Notes: generated by a model from the letters alone, not told the origin. A stretch of 64,000 bases of DNA from VRUE01 sp963824705 (GCA_963824705.1 CAWGQE010000003.1:682001-746000); one strand, 5' to 3'; shown: positions 15,824-24,603, numbered from the stretch's first letter. Program-made: numbers and translations.

Positions 15824-16825
15824 TCAAGTCGCATCGGCGATCACGTAGTCGAGCAGTTCTCGCCCGTGATCCGAGGCCACAGCGATGTCCTCCGCGCTGA
15901 TCCGTGCACGGTGTAGCGACTGCATGCGAAGCACGTCGCCGTCGGTCCGGTTGTTGGGGAAGATGCCGGCGTAGGAGACGCCTAGGCGCTCCAGGTGGTC
16001 GGCTAATAGTGCCGTTGCTGGATTCTCTAGCGGGAGATCCAGATAGATCGCGTCGAGGCACTTGCTGTGGAAGAGGTGATGGCGCTCGGCTGCTACTGCG
16101 GTCTCCAAGTCAGCTCCGGGCTGGTGGGCGGTGATCAGGGCCAGGTTGTGGTCGTCGTCGATCTCGACGTGCAGGCCGGTTCGCTCCGGCATTTGCACGC
16201 CAGGCGGGGGATCGGCAAGCGTGCCGCGTAGCTCGCAGAGCTCCAGCGTCTTGCCGATGATCTCGTGGTGTCGCTCCGGAGCGTAGACCTCGCGCTCGTG
16301 ACCGTCGTTGAGCTTCGTGTAGAAGAGGGCCGCCGATTGGCGACGGGGGCGCTGGTCGGTTGCCGCGTCGTTGGACACAGACGCCGGGATCCAACCGAGC
16401 AGGAATCCGGTCTCGTGGGCCCCGAGCTCCAGGTTTGCTCGCTGGCTGTAGGGGTGGGCCGCCGTCGCCTCGCTGTACATCCCCGCCAGGCCGCGCTCGG
16501 TCGCCCAGTCCATCAGGTGCTGCTTGGTCCGCGTGAACAGGTGTTGGCCACGGGCCGCCGGCACCGTCACCGCCTGGCCCGAATGGCCGACCGCATCACC
16601 GGCCGCCGCCAGGCTCATTCCCTCGTGGCAGAGCAGCTCGCCCTCGGCGGACTCAGCGACCCAAGAGACGTAGGTTCCCGCCGCAAGCCGCGCTTCAATC
16701 TCAGTCTCGTCGTAGACCCAGCGCACGTCGTAGGTGTCGCCATAAGCGGCCCGGATCGCCTCGGTGAGGATGTTCCCCTCACCTGGTTGCAAGGAGCGGA
16801 AGGTGGTCTCGTCGCTAGTGCTCAT
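15824..16825 (-). CDS. GNAT-like acetyltransferase, two-domain
   Basis: The N-terminal half starts with a FRSLQPGEGNILTEAIRAAYGDTY acyltransferase-type block and contains VTVPAARGQHLFTRTKQHLMDWA, resembling the acetyl-CoA-binding motif of GNAT proteins. The second half (from ~180) repeats the general pattern with less conservation. ATG codons at 16867, 16834 and 16825 are all possible starts; the last is used because the family-like sequence begins just after it. Base composition is like the chromosome, unlike both flanking nuclease genes. Substrate unknown. Confidence 0.6.
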   Translation of the reverse strand: MSTSDETTFRSLQPGEGNILTEAIRAAYGDTYDVRWVYDETEIEARLAAGTYVSWVAESAEGELLCHEGMSLAAAGDAVGHSGQAVTVPAARGQHLFTRTKQHLMDWATERGLAGMYSEATAAHPYSQRANLELGAHETGFLLGWIPASVSNDAATDQRPRRQSAALFYTKLNDGHEREVYAPERHHEIIGKTLELCELRGTLADPPPGVQMPERTGLHVEIDDDHNLALITAHQPGADLETAVAAERHHLFHSKCLDAIYLDLPLENPATALLADHLERLGVSYAGIFPNNRTDGDVLRMQSLHRARISAEDIAVASDHGRELLDYVIADAT

Positions 16826-16880
16826 TGGCTGCATATTCGCTGATCGTGCGGCCGCCCGAAGCTTCACTTAATGCACGAAC

Positions 16881-17317
16881 ATGTGTTCGCTTGTGACGAA
16901 GCCCGTCCTTACCGATCACCCAGTAGACGTTGGGCATCGCAGTGAGGCAGCAATCCTTTCCCAGCTCGTCGCCCGCGGCTACCACATTCTCCTTCCGTTC
17001 GGGGTAAATCAGCGCTACGACTTGGTGCTCGAGAGCGATGGGCGTTTCCTGAAGGTCCAATGCAAGACGGGGCGGCTGCGAAACGGAGCGATTCGGTTTA
17101 AGTCCGTGAGTGTCCAGTCGAACCCAGCGTTACCCGCGTGCGGAGCTACGCAGGCGAGGTTGACCTCTTCGCCGTCTACTGTCCGGAAAACGCTCGGGTA
17201 TATTTAATGCCTGCTGATGAAGTGTCTCCGAACATCAACTACCTCCGAGTAGATCCAACGCGCAACAACCAGACTAGGCGCGTGCGTTGGGCTCGAGACT
17301 ATGAACTGCCCGCCTAG
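16881..17317 (+). pseudogene. Frameshifted I-Ssp6803I-like PD-(D/E)XK endonuclease ending inside tRNA-Thr
   Basis: Frame 1 encodes GHRSEAAILSQLVARGYHIL, PFGVNQRYDL and KVQCKTGRLRNGAIRF, the signature of the group I intron-associated PD-(D/E)XK family (I-Ssp6803I type, with Q-x-K for E-x-K). After about 17125 the family continues in another frame: SYAGEVDLFAVYCPENARVY, then LRVDPTRNNQTRRVRWARDY and ELPA. One frame change near 17120-17140 is needed to join them. The stop codon at 17315-17317 lies within the tRNA-Thr gene. GC is lower than in surrounding genes. Without the shift the product is a 108-aa fragment. Confidence 0.75.
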
Positions 17318-17380
17318 CTCAACTGGCAGAGCACTCGATTTGTAATCGAGAGGTTTCCGGTTCAACCCCGGAGGCGGGCT
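17308..17380 (+). tRNA. tRNA-Thr (anticodon UGU)
   Basis: The acceptor stem GCCCGCC (17308-17314) pairs with GGCGGGC (17373-17379). The anticodon stem CTCGA/TCGAG encloses loop TTTGTAA with anticodon TGT at 17341-17343. The T arm is TCCGG-TTCAACC-CCGGA. No CCA is encoded. The first bases double as the final codons of the upstream endonuclease frame. Confidence 0.96.
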
Positions 17381-17393
17381 TTATCCCAGCCGC

Positions 17394-18776
17394 TCAGGTG
17401 TCGCCGCCGCCCAGAACGCGGGTCTTCTCGGCGGCGAACTCCTCATCGGTGAGGACGCCCTTCTCGTGGAGTTCGGAGAGACGCTCTAGGCGGCCCAGGC
17501 GCGAATCCTCGTCGCTTGCGGGCGCCGTCGGGGCGGCTGGGGTCGCCTCGCCGCCGCTCGGTTTGCGCATCTCCGGCAGGCGCAGTTTCGAGGCTCGCTC
17601 GCCCAGGTTGGCGCTCTTCACGGCGCCGACCATGCGGTCCTTGGCGCCGCCGAAGTAGTCGCTGAATTGCGCGTCGGGGAATTCCTCCTCCGACTGGCGG
17701 CGCAGCTCGTGGATGCCGAAGGCGGCGAAGCCGGCGATGACCAGGGTGGTCAGGAAGGAGCGCAGATTCTGGACCGAGGCGGAGAGGAAGTAGAGGCAGA
17801 CGACGATCGCCAGGCCGGTGTAGACGTAGGGGATGTAGTCGCGCAGGGCGGGAGCCATGAAGCGGCGGCTGGCACGGGCGGATCCGGTCGGCGAGCCCAG
17901 CCAGCCGGCGATCCCCAGGAAGGCGCCGAAGACGATCACCGTGGTCGCGATGCTGGTCATCAGCGAAGTCCCGATCGACCAGGTCGCTTCCGCGGCCGGC
18001 TTGACGCTTTCGTCGGTGACGAGCTGGTCGACGACGATTCCCCCGGCGATCTGGCGGAAGACGATCACGGCGAAGCCGGCGGCGATCAAGCCGATTCCGC
18101 AGAACAGCACCGTCACCCAGCGCCCCTCGCGTGAGAGGTAGATCGCCAAGCCGAAGGCGAGCAGGGTGAGCAGCGAGAGCACGAGCGCCAGACCCTTGAT
18201 CCCGACCGCGATGTCCTGCGCGGTCTTCAGCTGATCGGAGCGCAGGATCGTAATCTGGCCGGCGTCGGGCGGCAGCTTTTCGGCGAGCTTGCTGCCGATC
18301 CCGACCTGGCTGGCCAGGTTGGTGACGAGGCTGCCGAGGTTGAGGGTGACGTTCCCTTCCGCCGTCGAGACCGCTTCTTTCTTGTTTTCCAGCACGGCGA
18401 GGAGCTGTTCGTGCGCGGCGCGGTTGGCGTCCTTCCAGAGTTCTTCCGCGGTCGTGCTCTGCAGAACCTGTTCGGCGCCGCCACCCGCCACCTGGCGCAG
18501 CCCGCCCGACACCGGCCCGGCCAGCTGCTTGGTTTCGCCGGGAAGGATGTCTTCGAGTTCTTGTTCGACGTCGACGTTTTCGTAGAGCTGGTCGATCAGG
18601 TATGAGCTGAGGGCCGAGCGGACCTTTTCGTTCTGGATCAGCTTGCCGCTGGTGTCGACCCAGTCGTTCGTGTTGAGCGCCTGGCGCTCGGTCCAGATCG
18701 CGAAGACGCTGAGGAAGGCCAGCAACGAACCGAGCACCACGAGGGCTTTGACGGTTCGTCGGCGTGCGCGGCTCAT
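17394..18776 (-). CDS. Multi-pass membrane protein with C-terminal SHOCT domain
   Basis: The chain begins with a basic N-terminus and one membrane helix (about 10-28). A ~160-residue extracytoplasmic region follows, then about five membrane helices between 195 and 350. The cytoplasmic tail ends in a SHOCT domain (LGRLERLSELHEKGVLTDEEFAAEK), a short oligomerisation motif. No enzymatic motif is seen. It is transcribed towards tRNA-Thr and divergently from the dioxygenase gene. Function unknown. Confidence 0.75.
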   Translation of the reverse strand: MSRARRRTVKALVVLGSLLAFLSVFAIWTERQALNTNDWVDTSGKLIQNEKVRSALSSYLIDQLYENVDVEQELEDILPGETKQLAGPVSGGLRQVAGGGAEQVLQSTTAEELWKDANRAAHEQLLAVLENKKEAVSTAEGNVTLNLGSLVTNLASQVGIGSKLAEKLPPDAGQITILRSDQLKTAQDIAVGIKGLALVLSLLTLLAFGLAIYLSREGRWVTVLFCGIGLIAAGFAVIVFRQIAGGIVVDQLVTDESVKPAAEATWSIGTSLMTSIATTVIVFGAFLGIAGWLGSPTGSARASRRFMAPALRDYIPYVYTGLAIVVCLYFLSASVQNLRSFLTTLVIAGFAAFGIHELRRQSEEEFPDAQFSDYFGGAKDRMVGAVKSANLGERASKLRLPEMRKPSGGEATPAAPTAPASDEDSRLGRLERLSELHEKGVLTDEEFAAEKTRVLGGGDT

Positions 18777-18802
18777 CGCTGGGGATGCTATACGTGACAG
18801 CG

Positions 18803-19721
18803 GTGAAGCTGGAGGGCATCCACCACATCACGGCAATTACGGCCGACGCGCAGAAGAACGTCGACTTCTACGCGGGCGTGCTGGGTTTGCGCCTGGTCAA
18901 GAAAACGGTCAACCAAGACAACCCGACCGTCTACCACCTCTTCTTCGCCGACGAGCAGGGCAGCGCCGGCTCCGATCTGACCTTCTTCGAGTTCCCGGGC
19001 GTGCCCGACGGCCGCGCCGGAGCGCGGGGACGTGCACCGCATCGTCTGGCGGGTCGCCTCATATGAGGCGCTCGATTTCTGGGCCGAGCGGCTCGGCGCC
19101 CACGGCGTCGAGTCCGAGCGGGCCGGTGCGAGCCTGCGCTTCTCCGATCCGGAGGGCCTCGATCACGAGCTGGCGGTCGTCGAGGTGCCCGACGCGCCGC
19201 TCAGCGCCGAGCACCCCGAGGTGCCGGTGGAGATGGCCCTGCAGGGGTTCCACGCGGTCTGCGCGTACGCGGCGGCGCCCGACGCCAGCAGCGGCTTGCT
19301 GGAAGCGCTCGAGTTCGAGCCGGTCGAGGGAGGGTGGGAGGCACGCGGCGAGAAGCGCGGCGGCTTCCACATCTATGACGAGCCGCCGGCGCAGCTCTCG
19401 CGGCAGGGGGCCGGCAGCGTCCATCACGTTGCCTGGGCTTCGACCATGAACGATCACGAGGCCTGGCGCGAGAGGGCGATCTCGGCCGGGGCGCAGCCGA
19501 CCCCGGTGATCGACCGCTTCTACTTCCGCTCGATCTACTTCCGCGAGCCCAGCGGCGTCCTCTTCGAGATCGCGACCCTGGGGCCGGGCTTCACGGTCGA
19601 CGAGCCGCTCGAGCACCTCGGCGAGAAGCTCTCGCTGCCTCCTGACTACGAGCACCTGCGCGCCGAGGTCGAACCGAACCTTCGCCCGGTCGTCAACCCA
19701 CGCATCGCTCGGGCGGAGTGA
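18803..19721 (+). pseudogene. Ring-cleaving dioxygenase (VOC superfamily) with a frameshift
   Basis: The first part (GIHHITAITADAQKNVDFYA, GLRLVKKTVNQD, HLFFADEQGSAGSDLTFFEF) and second part (HRIVWRVAS, ... SVHHVAWAST, FYFRSIYFREPSGVLFEIAT) together make a two-module extradiol-type dioxygenase of the PcpA/LinE/MhqO group. The metal ligands expected are His in GIHHI, His in VHHVAW and Glu in LFEIAT. The two parts are in different frames. They join if one G is removed from the run at 19026-19029. The gene overlaps the following maleylacetate reductase by 4 nt, so they act together in aromatic ring degradation if intact. Confidence 0.75.
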
Positions 19722-20722
19722 ACGGAAGCTTCGTCTGGAGGGACGCCGGCCGGGTCGTCGTCTTCCGCCACGACGGGGTCGGCCAGGCGGCGCAGCTCCT
19801 CCACGAGCACGGTTTTGCCGACTTCGAGCTGCTGACCACGCCGCGCGCCCTGCCCGGTGCGCCCGAGTTGGAGGCCGCCGCGAAAGCCGTCCACGCGATC
19901 CCCGCCGGACAGGTGCCCGAGGCGGCCGCGGCGCTACTCGACCGGATGGCGGCCCCGCAGCTGGTCGCCTTTGGCGGCGGCCGCACGATCGACACCGTGA
20001 AGGCTGTTGCCGCAGTCAGCGGCGCCCGGGTTGCGGCGGTTCCGACGACGCTCTCGGGTGCCGAGATGACCGGGATTCACCGTCTGCCCGCCGGCGCCGA
20101 GGCGCGGGTACAGACGATGGTGCGACCCGAGTTGGCGATCGCCGATCCGCAGGCGATGACGAGCCAGCCCGAGGGGGCGCTTCGAGCAAGCGCGATGAAC
20201 GCACTCGCCCATGGCGCCGACTCCCTCTACACGCCGTTCGCCAACCCGGTCTCGCAGATGACCGCGCTGCGCGGCGCCGAACTGATCGCCGGCTCGCTCG
20301 ACGAAGCCCCGGCGGAGCGCAACCGCTCCGCCCTCGCCCAGGGCTCGCTGCTCTCCGCCTACGCGATCGACTCCGGCATGTTCGGGATGCACCACGTGAT
20401 CTGTCAGACCCTCGTCCGCATCTGCGGCAGCCCCCATGCCGAGACCAACGCCGCGATCCTGCCCCGCGTAATGGCCTTCATGGTCCCCCGCGCCCCCGAC
20501 GATCTAGCTCCCCTGGCGGAATCCCTCGGCACCGACCCCGAAAACATCGAAGCCCGCATCCTCGAGCTAGGCGGCGACCCCGCCGGCCTCGGCGCCATCG
20601 GCGCAGACCGTTCCAAGCTAGACCAAGCTCTCGACTCGATGCTAGTGCGCCCCGAGCTGGCATTCACGCCAGACCCTCCAATCCGCGACGACCTAGCGGC
20701 GCTAATCGACAAGTCCTGGTAG
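19718..20722 (+). CDS. Iron-containing alcohol dehydrogenase family, maleylacetate reductase-like
   Basis: The protein shows the NAD-binding GGGRTIDTVKAVA motif, VPTTLSGAEMT, and metal-binding residues in MNALAHGADSLY and MFGMHHVICQTLV. This fits the maleylacetate reductase group (MacA, PcpE, LinF), which reduces maleylacetate to 3-oxoadipate. The GTG start overlaps the stop of the ring-cleaving dioxygenase gene. The pairing of a PcpA/LinE-like dioxygenase with a PcpE/LinF-like reductase is the known arrangement for hydroquinone degradation and supports the assignment. Confidence 0.82.
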   Translation: MNGSFVWRDAGRVVVFRHDGVGQAAQLLHEHGFADFELLTTPRALPGAPELEAAAKAVHAIPAGQVPEAAAALLDRMAAPQLVAFGGGRTIDTVKAVAAVSGARVAAVPTTLSGAEMTGIHRLPAGAEARVQTMVRPELAIADPQAMTSQPEGALRASAMNALAHGADSLYTPFANPVSQMTALRGAELIAGSLDEAPAERNRSALAQGSLLSAYAIDSGMFGMHHVICQTLVRICGSPHAETNAAILPRVMAFMVPRAPDDLAPLAESLGTDPENIEARILELGGDPAGLGAIGADRSKLDQALDSMLVRPELAFTPDPPIRDDLAALIDKSW

Positions 20723-20835
20723 CGAAGGGTCGGGTGTCCCTCCCCGCGGCTTGTACTTTTTCGCCGACCCATTTCACGGACGACCGACCACGCCCCACCG
20801 AAAAAGTTGAGCGGGAGGGACACCCGACCCTTCGC
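20722..20835. repeat. Palindromic element family A, copy 2
   Basis: The 23-nt arms (20722-20744 and 20813-20835) are perfect reverse complements. The core has CTTGTACTTTTTCG and CACCGAAAAAGTTGAG as in copies 1 and 3. The left arm begins at the final base of the upstream reductase stop codon. Codirectional genes lie on both sides. Confidence 0.88.
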
Positions 20836-20874
20836 CCCCGGTAACCCAAGCCCCTGACCCGTGTAGCGCTCTTC

Positions 20875-22542
20875 GTGAGCGAAGAGCGACTCCAGCGCTA
20901 CCACGACTACACCCGGCGCCACAGCGTCAACTGGCCCCTCTACCTGCTGGCGAGGGTCTTCATGACGCCGTTCTTCCTCGTCTACTTCCGCCTCGGCCGC
21001 ACCGGGCGGGAGCATGGCCGGGTCAGCGGCGGGCTGATCGTCGCCGCCAATCACCGCAGCTTCCTCGACCCCTTCGCGATCGGTGCCGCGCTGCCCTGGC
21101 GGCGGCCGATGAACTACGTCGCCAAGATCGAGCTGTTCGAGCGTCGCTGGCAAGGCTGGCTGCTTTCGCGGCTGGGCGCCTTCCCGATCCGCCGCGGCGA
21201 ATCCGACGAGATGTCGATGGAGACCGCGCGCCTCGCGGTCGAGCGTGGCGGCACCGTCTGCATCTTCCCCGAGGGAACGCGGATCCGGCGTGGCACCCTT
21301 GCGACCCCCAAGCGGGGGGTGGGCAGGCTGGCTCTGCAGACTGGGGTCCCCGTTCTGCCGACCGCCGTCTACGGCAGCGAGCACGTGCGCAGGGGCTGGC
21401 GCATCCGGCCGCGCCAGGTCCGGGTGCGGCTCGGCAAGGCGATGACTTTCCCGCGGGTCGAGGAGCCTTCGCCGCCGCTGGCCGAATCCGTGACGGCGCG
21501 GATCTGGCCCAACGTTCTTCTGCAGTGGGAAGAGATGGGCGGTCTGCCGCCGATGCGCCGCGCCGCCGTGATCGGCGCCGGCAGCTGGGGCACCGCCGTC
21601 GCCGTGCTGCTCGCCCGCGGGGGGCTGGAGGTGCAGCTCGGCGCCCGCACCGCCGAGCAGGCCAAGGAGATGATCGAGGCGGGGGAGAACCATCGCTACC
21701 TGGAGGGGGTCGAGCTGCCCGACTCGCTGCTCGTCCGGCCCGCCTCCGAGATCGAGCTCGCCGGCCTCGACCTGGTCTGCCTGGCGATCCCCTCCGGCTC
21801 GCTGCCGCAGGCGGTCGGGGCGATCGCCGACCGGGTCAGCGACCGCTCCTCGGTGCTGCTGCTGACCAAGGGCCTGATCGCGCCCCTGGGTCAGCTGCCC
21901 GCGGAGTACGTCGGCGAACGGATCCGCGCCCGGGCGGTCGCCTGTCTCGGCGGTCCGGCCCACGCGGCGGAGGCGGTCTCGGGCTCGGCGGCGCTGGTGC
22001 TCGGCTCCGGCGATGCCGACCTGCGCGACCAGCTCGGCGAGGTCTTCGACCGGGCCGGTCTCGTCTGCGAGCGCTCGCGCGACGTGATCGGGGTCGAGAT
22101 GGCCGGCGCCGCCAAGAACGCCGCCGCTCTTGCCGCGGCGGCCACTGAGCCCTTCGGCCTCAACGCGGCGGGCATCGCCGCCGCCTCGGTCTGGCGCGAG
22201 TGCATCGCTTACGCGATCTCGCGGGGCGCCGAGCTGGAGACCTTCTCGGGCCTGGCCGGGGTCGGCGACCTGACCGCGACCGTGCTTGCTCCCTCGGGCC
22301 GTAACCGCCGCGCCGGCGAGCTGCTCGGGAGGGGAACGCCGGCAACCGATATCCCCGCCCTCATCGGGCAGGCATCTGAGGGACTCGACGCGGTGCCGCT
22401 TCTCGCCACGGCAATGGAGGGCTCGGGTAGCCCCGCCGAGGCGCTCGGCGGGCTCGCGGCGCTGATCCGCGGTGAGATCGATACCGAGGGCTGGGTTGAC
22501 AGCCTGCGCCTGGTCGAGCGTTCGAGGAAGGAGGCCGCATGA
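20875..22542 (+). CDS. Fusion of 1-acylglycerol-3-phosphate acyltransferase (PlsC) and glycerol-3-phosphate dehydrogenase (GpsA)
   Basis: Residues 1-220 are a PlsC-type acyltransferase with the NHRSFLD catalytic motif (His60, Asp65) and FPEGTR (131-136). Residues 228-555 are a GpsA-type dehydrogenase starting at AVIGAGSWGTAVA (GxGxxG 234-239), with VCLAIPSGSLPQ, GPAHAAEAV, AGAAKNAAALAAA and AGVGDLTATV. One chain would thus make sn-glycerol 3-phosphate from DHAP and also acylate a phospholipid precursor. The two domains are in one uninterrupted frame. The start is GTG. The intermediate acylation step (PlsB or PlsY) is not present here. Confidence 0.9.
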   Translation: MSEERLQRYHDYTRRHSVNWPLYLLARVFMTPFFLVYFRLGRTGREHGRVSGGLIVAANHRSFLDPFAIGAALPWRRPMNYVAKIELFERRWQGWLLSRLGAFPIRRGESDEMSMETARLAVERGGTVCIFPEGTRIRRGTLATPKRGVGRLALQTGVPVLPTAVYGSEHVRRGWRIRPRQVRVRLGKAMTFPRVEEPSPPLAESVTARIWPNVLLQWEEMGGLPPMRRAAVIGAGSWGTAVAVLLARGGLEVQLGARTAEQAKEMIEAGENHRYLEGVELPDSLLVRPASEIELAGLDLVCLAIPSGSLPQAVGAIADRVSDRSSVLLLTKGLIAPLGQLPAEYVGERIRARAVACLGGPAHAAEAVSGSAALVLGSGDADLRDQLGEVFDRAGLVCERSRDVIGVEMAGAAKNAAALAAAATEPFGLNAAGIAAASVWRECIAYAISRGAELETFSGLAGVGDLTATVLAPSGRNRRAGELLGRGTPATDIPALIGQASEGLDAVPLLATAMEGSGSPAEALGGLAALIRGEIDTEGWVDSLRLVERSRKEAA

Positions 22543-22578
22543 GGGGGCGGCCGCGATTGCAGCCTCTAGGCTTGCTCG

Positions 22579-23139
22579 GTGAGCGGCAGCAAGGAGAACG
22601 TCGAGCCGGCGAGCCTCGACCCGGCCGCCAAGGCAGAGCTCGACCGCGCCTTCGAAGAGCTCTACCGCGACCACCTCAAAGACGTCTACTCCTACGCCTA
22701 CTACCGGGTCGGCAACCAGCACGACGCCGAGGACCTGACCGAGCAGGCCTTCCTGCAGGCATATCGCCACTTCGACCGGGCGCGGCGCGAGTCCGACGGG
22801 CGACCGCTGCGCCCCTGGCTGATCCGCATCGCCCACAACCTGGCGCTCAACTTCTACCGCGATCGCTCGCGGCGACCGCAGACGCCGCTAGACAGCGCCG
22901 ACCCGATCCCGGCGCGGCACGGCACGGAGGCGATCGCAGAGGGCCGCGAGGAGCTGCGCCAGGTGATCGCGAAGCTCGACAACCTGCCGGACGATCGCCG
23001 CGACGCGCTGATCATGCGCTTCGCCCTTGGCATGGACAACCGAGAGATCGCCCGGGCGCTGGGTCGCAGCGACGGTGCCACCAAGGTCCTGATCCATCGC
23101 GCGATCAAGCAGCTGGAGGAGGAGATGAGCGATGAGTGA
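22579..23139 (+). CDS. ECF-type RNA polymerase sigma factor
   Basis: Sigma region 2 is in FEELYRDHLKDVYSYAYYRVG, HDAEDLTEQAFLQAYRHF and RPWLIRIAHNLALNFYRD. Region 4 is in LDNLPDDRRDALIMRFALGM and NREIARALGRSDGATKVLIHRA. At 186 residues it is of ordinary group 4 size. The start is GTG. The last 8 nt overlap the next gene, a one-helix membrane protein that may be its anti-sigma factor. Its target promoter cannot be identified from this window. Confidence 0.88.
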   Translation: MSGSKENVEPASLDPAAKAELDRAFEELYRDHLKDVYSYAYYRVGNQHDAEDLTEQAFLQAYRHFDRARRESDGRPLRPWLIRIAHNLALNFYRDRSRRPQTPLDSADPIPARHGTEAIAEGREELRQVIAKLDNLPDDRRDALIMRFALGMDNREIARALGRSDGATKVLIHRAIKQLEEEMSDE

Positions 23140-23479
23140 GGCGAGCGAAAACCTGACCGGCAGCACCTGGGACGTCGAGAGGCTGCTCGGCGACGCATTG
23201 CGCCCGATCGAGCCGCCGGAGCGTCTCTCCGGGCGCTTCGAGGACACGCTGGCAGCCGTCACCCAAGCTGCGGCCGAGGAGCTTTCCGACTGGGCCGAGG
23301 AACTCTCCGAGAGCGAGCTGCGGGCGCTGCGCGATCCGCGCAACTGGGTACGGCCCGTGGTCGCCGTCGGCGCCGGCAGCCTTGCCACCGGCGCCCTCGT
23401 CCTGCTCGAGATGCGCCGCCGCGGCCGTCAGCAGACGAAGAGCGGCATCCGCGACATCGCCGGCCGCATCCGTCTCTAG
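23132..23479 (+). CDS. Single-pass membrane protein, candidate anti-sigma factor
   Basis: The protein has a soluble acidic N-terminal ~70 residues (ERLSGRFEDTLAAVTQAAAEEL), one hydrophobic segment (about 75-93, VVAVGAGSLATGALVLLE) and a short basic cytoplasm-type tail. It lacks the HxxxCxxC zinc anti-sigma motif. Its ATG overlaps the end of the sigma factor gene, the usual arrangement for sigma/anti-sigma pairs. The anti-sigma role rests on position only. Confidence 0.6.
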   Translation: MSEASENLTGSTWDVERLLGDALRPIEPPERLSGRFEDTLAAVTQAAAEELSDWAEELSESELRALRDPRNWVRPVVAVGAGSLATGALVLLEMRRRGRQQTKSGIRDIAGRIRL

Positions 23480-23751
23480 AACAGGGAACCGAACACGGCG
23501 ACCGCCGCGTACATGGCGGTCAGCCAGAGCGCGTACCGCCGTGAGGCGAAGCCGGCGAGGAGGAGCCCGATGGCGCCGGTGAGGACGTGGAAGCTGTTGG
23601 CCCAGCCGTTGACCGAGAGCAGGCCGAGCGCTTCGCGCAGATCGTCCGGGCGGGCAAACGACGCGTCGTAGAAGAAGCCGACGATCCCGTAGATCACCAG
23701 CCCGGCGCCGACCAGAGTCGCGAACAGCCGGGCAGGGCTCGGGGGCTCCAT
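23476..23751 (-). CDS. DUF4383-like small membrane protein
   Basis: Three hydrophobic segments are predicted in 91 residues, with the GLLSVNGWANSFHVLTGAIGLLLAG block characteristic of the DUF4383 family. An in-frame ATG 18 codons upstream is less likely because it would precede the first helix with a basic unconserved stretch and overlap the divergent rhomboid gene. The 3' end overlaps the convergent candidate anti-sigma gene by 4 nt. The family's function is unknown. Confidence 0.7.
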   Translation of the reverse strand: MEPPSPARLFATLVGAGLVIYGIVGFFYDASFARPDDLREALGLLSVNGWANSFHVLTGAIGLLLAGFASRRYALWLTAMYAAVAVFGSLF

Positions 23752-23781
23752 GAGCGGGCGATTGTAGGCTCCTCGTCCGCC

Positions 23782-24603
23782 ATGGCGCAGACCTGTTACC
23801 GACATCCGAACCGCGAGACCGCGGTCTCCTGCTCCAACTGCGGCCGGCCGATCTGCCCCGATTGCATGACGCCCAGCCCGGTCGGCATGCGCTGTCCGGA
23901 GTGCTCGAGGCAGCGGACGAAGGTGGTGCGCGGGGTGGGCGAGACCTCACTGGCGGCCAGCGCGCCCGCCACCTTCGCGCTTATCGCGCTCAACGTTGCT
24001 GCGTTCTTCGCCGAGATCGCCACCGGATCCGGTGGTTTCGGGACGATCACCTCTTCGCTGATCCCGGAATTCGGGCTCTTCGGTCCGTCGGTTGCCAGCG
24101 GCGAGTGGTACAGGCTGCTGACCAGCGCCTTTCTCCATGCCGGCCTGTTTCACATCGCGGGCAACATGATCCTGCTCTTCTTTCTCGGCCGGATACTCGA
24201 GCCTGCAATCGGGACGCCGCGATTCGCCATGCTCTACTTCGTCTCGCTCTTTGCCGGATCGTTCGGGGCTCTCCTGCTCTCTCCGGACAGCCTCAGCATT
24301 GGTGCCTCCGGAGCGGTCTTCGGTGTCCTCGCGGCGACGTTCGTGATCGCCCGGGGCCGCGGAATCGACGCGCTGGCCTCGACCGTCGGCATCCTCATCC
24401 TGCTCAATCTTGCCTTCAGCTTCGGCGTGCGTGGGATCAGCGTCGGCGCTCACCTTGGGGGGCTTGTCGCGGGTGGCCTCTGCGCCCTCTTCATCCTCGC
24501 CGGCGAGCGCGGCTACCTGGGTGAGCGGCACCTGCCGATGGAGCTACTAGCGATGGCCGCAGTCGGCTTTTTCGCTATCGCATCAGCCATAGCCGTCGCG
24601 TAA
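23782..24603 (+). CDS. Rhomboid-family intramembrane serine protease with N-terminal zinc finger
   Basis: A B-box-like zinc-binding N-terminus (Cys5, His8, Cys17, Cys20, Cys25, Cys28, Cys38, Cys41) precedes six or more membrane helices. The catalytic dyad is Ser176 in GASGAVFG and His224 in GAHLGG; HIAGNM (His124, Asn128) supplies the oxyanion residues. The enzyme would cleave membrane-protein substrates within the bilayer. The ATG at 23782 is chosen because the zinc finger begins directly after it. It stands alone, ending at a family A palindrome. Confidence 0.9.
   Translation: MAQTCYRHPNRETAVSCSNCGRPICPDCMTPSPVGMRCPECSRQRTKVVRGVGETSLAASAPATFALIALNVAAFFAEIATGSGGFGTITSSLIPEFGLFGPSVASGEWYRLLTSAFLHAGLFHIAGNMILLFFLGRILEPAIGTPRFAMLYFVSLFAGSFGALLLSPDSLSIGASGAVFGVLAATFVIARGRGIDALASTVGILILLNLAFSFGVRGISVGAHLGGLVAGGLCALFILAGERGYLGERHLPMELLAMAAVGFFAIASAIAVA

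Noticed and set aside
15824..17317. Integrated prophage or integrative element at tRNA-Thr
   Set aside because: No integrase, no direct repeat of the tRNA 3' end was found, and the accessory genes lie on the 5' side of the tRNA.
20404..22836. Very long minus-strand open frame (810 codons) opposite plsC-gpsA
   Set aside because: Antisense shadow of a high-GC gene; Arg/Gly/Asp-rich with no family motif. Similar shadows opposite 29378-32299, 32269-33657 and 49564-51399 were also dropped.
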